A DNA stretch of 6,999 nt from an uncultured Oscillospiraceae bacterium (GTDB taxonomy: Bacteria > Bacillota > Clostridia > Oscillospirales > Oscillospiraceae): contig CAKUHW010000054.1 of the NCBI GenBank assembly GCA_934659415.1, forward strand, positions 1-6,999, read 5' to 3'. Below, piece after piece: positions 5,687 through 6,999 of this stretch. How positions within the stretch are numbered: position 1 is the first letter of the stretch; each line of letters begins with the position of its first letter. The notes under the pieces are model-generated. The model made no database searches. It was not told where the DNA came from and was given only the letters and a program-made list of their open reading frames with translations. The position numbers and the translations under genes were made by a program.

Positions 5687-6999
5687 ATGTCCGAGATCAA
5701 ACGGGTCCCCCAGCGCAGCGAGGTGCCCGAGGAGTACCACTGGAACACCGCCGACGTCTTCCCCTCCGACGAGGCCTGGGAGGCCGCCTTTGCCGAGGCC
5801 CAGACCATGCCCCGGCAGCTGGCCGCCTTTGCCGGTCATCTGGGGGAGAGCGCCGAGACCCTCTGCCGCTATATCACCGAGAGCATCCGCATCGAGCGGG
5901 CCTTCGAGCGGCTCTACAGCTACGCCAGCCTGAAGTATGACGAGGACACCCGGGTGGCCAAGTACCAGGATATGGACGGCCGCATCGGCACCCTGGGTGT
6001 CCAGCTGAGCAGCGCCACCTCCTTTGAGCTGCCCGAGCTCATGTCCATTCCCGAGGAAAAGATGGAGCAGTTCTACAGGGACGAGCCCCGGCTGGAGCAC
6101 TTCCGCCGGTACTTCACCATCCAGCGGGAGAAGAAGGAGCACATCCTGTCCGACACGGAGGAGCGGCTGCTGGCCGCCGCCGGCGAGGTGGCCGGCGTGC
6201 CCGGGGACGTGTTCTACAAGCTGTCCAACGCCGATCTGAAATTCTCCGACGCCCTGGACAGCGACGGCCGCGCCCACCCGGTGAGCGACGGCTCCTACGG
6301 CCTGTGCATGGAGAGCGGCGACCGCACCCTGCGGCAGAACGCCTTCCGGTCCATGTATGCCGGCTACGGCAGCATGAAGAACACCCTGGCCGCCGCCCTG
6401 GGCGGCCAGATGAAGCAGCTGAAGTTCTACGCCGAGGCCCGCCGGTATCCCAACACCCTCTCCGCCGCCCTGGCCTCCACCCGGGTGCCCGAGGCGGTGT
6501 ACCACAACCTGATCGACACCGTGAACCGCAACCTGGACAAGCTCCACCGCTATGTGGCCCTGCGCAAGAAGCTGCTGGGTCTGGACGAGCTGCACATGTA
6601 CGACATCTATGTCCCCATGGTGAGGGACGTGGAGATGAACATCCCCTTCCAGCAGGCCAAGGAGACGGTGTACGAGGCCCTGGCCCCCATGGGCGAGGCA
6701 TACCGCGCCGTCCTCAAGCGGGGCTTTGACGAGCGGTGGATCGACGTGTACGAGAACGAGGGCAAGCGCTCCGGCGCGTACTCCTCCGGCTCCTCCGAGC
6801 CCCACCCCTTCGTGCTGCTCAACCACAAGGACAATCTGGACAGCATGTTCACCCTGGCCCATGAGATGGGCCACGCCATGCACTCCTATCACTCCACCCA
6901 CGGCCAGGAGGATCCCTATAAGAACTATGTGATCTTCGTGGCGGAGGTGGCCTCCACCTGCAACGAGGCCCTGCTGATGGAGCACCTGCTGGCCCACAC
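5687..6999 (+). CDS. pepF: Oligoendopeptidase F, M3 family zinc peptidase, 3' part cut off
   Basis: Cytoplasmic zinc endopeptidase that cleaves short peptides. About 437 residues are visible; PepF proteins are about 600 long, so the C-terminal quarter or so lies beyond the window. The start ATG at 5687 follows TGGAGGT with 9 bases between. The N-terminal ~200 residues are the helical M3 N-terminal region (EYHWNTADVFPSDEAWE near the start is typical). The catalytic part shows RSGAYSSGSS (about 361-370), PHPFVLLNHKDNLDSMFTLA, the zinc motif HEMGH (392-396: ligands His392 and His396, catalytic Glu393) and FVAEVASTCNEALLMEHLL, in which Glu420 is the third zinc ligand, 24 residues after His396 as expected in M3 enzymes. 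All catalytic residues in view are intact. It has its own promoter, so a functional tie to the transporter is not indicated. Thimet-type or PepB members of M3 are alternatives, but the motif flanks match PepF best. Confidence 0.93.
   Translation, partial: MSEIKRVPQRSEVPEEYHWNTADVFPSDEAWEAAFAEAQTMPRQLAAFAGHLGESAETLCRYITESIRIERAFERLYSYASLKYDEDTRVAKYQDMDGRIGTLGVQLSSATSFELPELMSIPEEKMEQFYRDEPRLEHFRRYFTIQREKKEHILSDTEERLLAAAGEVAGVPGDVFYKLSNADLKFSDALDSDGRAHPVSDGSYGLCMESGDRTLRQNAFRSMYAGYGSMKNTLAAALGGQMKQLKFYAEARRYPNTLSAALASTRVPEAVYHNLIDTVNRNLDKLHRYVALRKKLLGLDELHMYDIYVPMVRDVEMNIPFQQAKETVYEALAPMGEAYRAVLKRGFDERWIDVYENEGKRSGAYSSGSSEPHPFVLLNHKDNLDSMFTLAHEMGHAMHSYHSTHGQEDPYKNYVIFVAEVASTCNEALLMEHLLAH

Noticed and set aside
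5585..6997. 470-codon minus-strand open frame opposite the peptidase
   Set aside because: Same GC-codon artefact; the plus strand carries the HEMGH zinc peptidase with a promoter and ribosome site.

Overview
The window is a GC-rich bacterial segment in which almost every base is in genes. Purine-rich GGAGG-type ribosome binding sites, a Gram-positive-style lipoprotein signal, sigma-A-like promoters, cysteine-rich proteins and strong GC-ending codon bias suggest a GC-rich member of the Clostridia/Firmicutes, perhaps a gut Oscillospirales such as the Flavonifractor/Oscillibacter relatives. That placement is inferred from style; no marker gene is present.

The left two-thirds (1-4430) is a minus-strand operon for an ABC importer of the RbsABC/MglABC (CUT2, sugar/nucleoside) type. 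In transcription order it has a tandem two-domain ATPase (4430-2934), a first permease (2920-1982), a lipoprotein substrate-binding protein (1924-743) and a second, different permease (575 to beyond base 1). The two permeases have the same fold but different sequences, so the pore is most simply a heterodimer. The ligand cannot be read from the sequence. The binding-protein gene has a stem-loop on each side, which would fit separate tuning of its mRNA level.

A 282-base divergent intergenic region (4431-4712) separates the operon from a plus-strand LysR-type regulator (4713-5606). It holds a near-consensus promoter for the regulator, an extended -10 for the transporter operon, a LysR-box-like dyad and three TTCCCC/GGGGAA elements spaced about three helical turns apart. 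The layout suggests that the regulator controls both itself and the transporter.

At the right end (5687 to beyond 6999), behind its own extended -10 promoter, is the first ~437 residues of an M3-family oligoendopeptidase F, including its zinc site. It looks like an independently expressed housekeeping peptidase rather than part of the transport system.

I see no RNA gene, mobile element, CRISPR array or phage feature, and no clearly novel system. The most distinctive points are the asymmetric ATPase, whose second domain has Cys in place of the catalytic Glu; the LysR control of a CUT2-type importer of unknown ligand; and the stem-loops bracketing the binding-protein gene.
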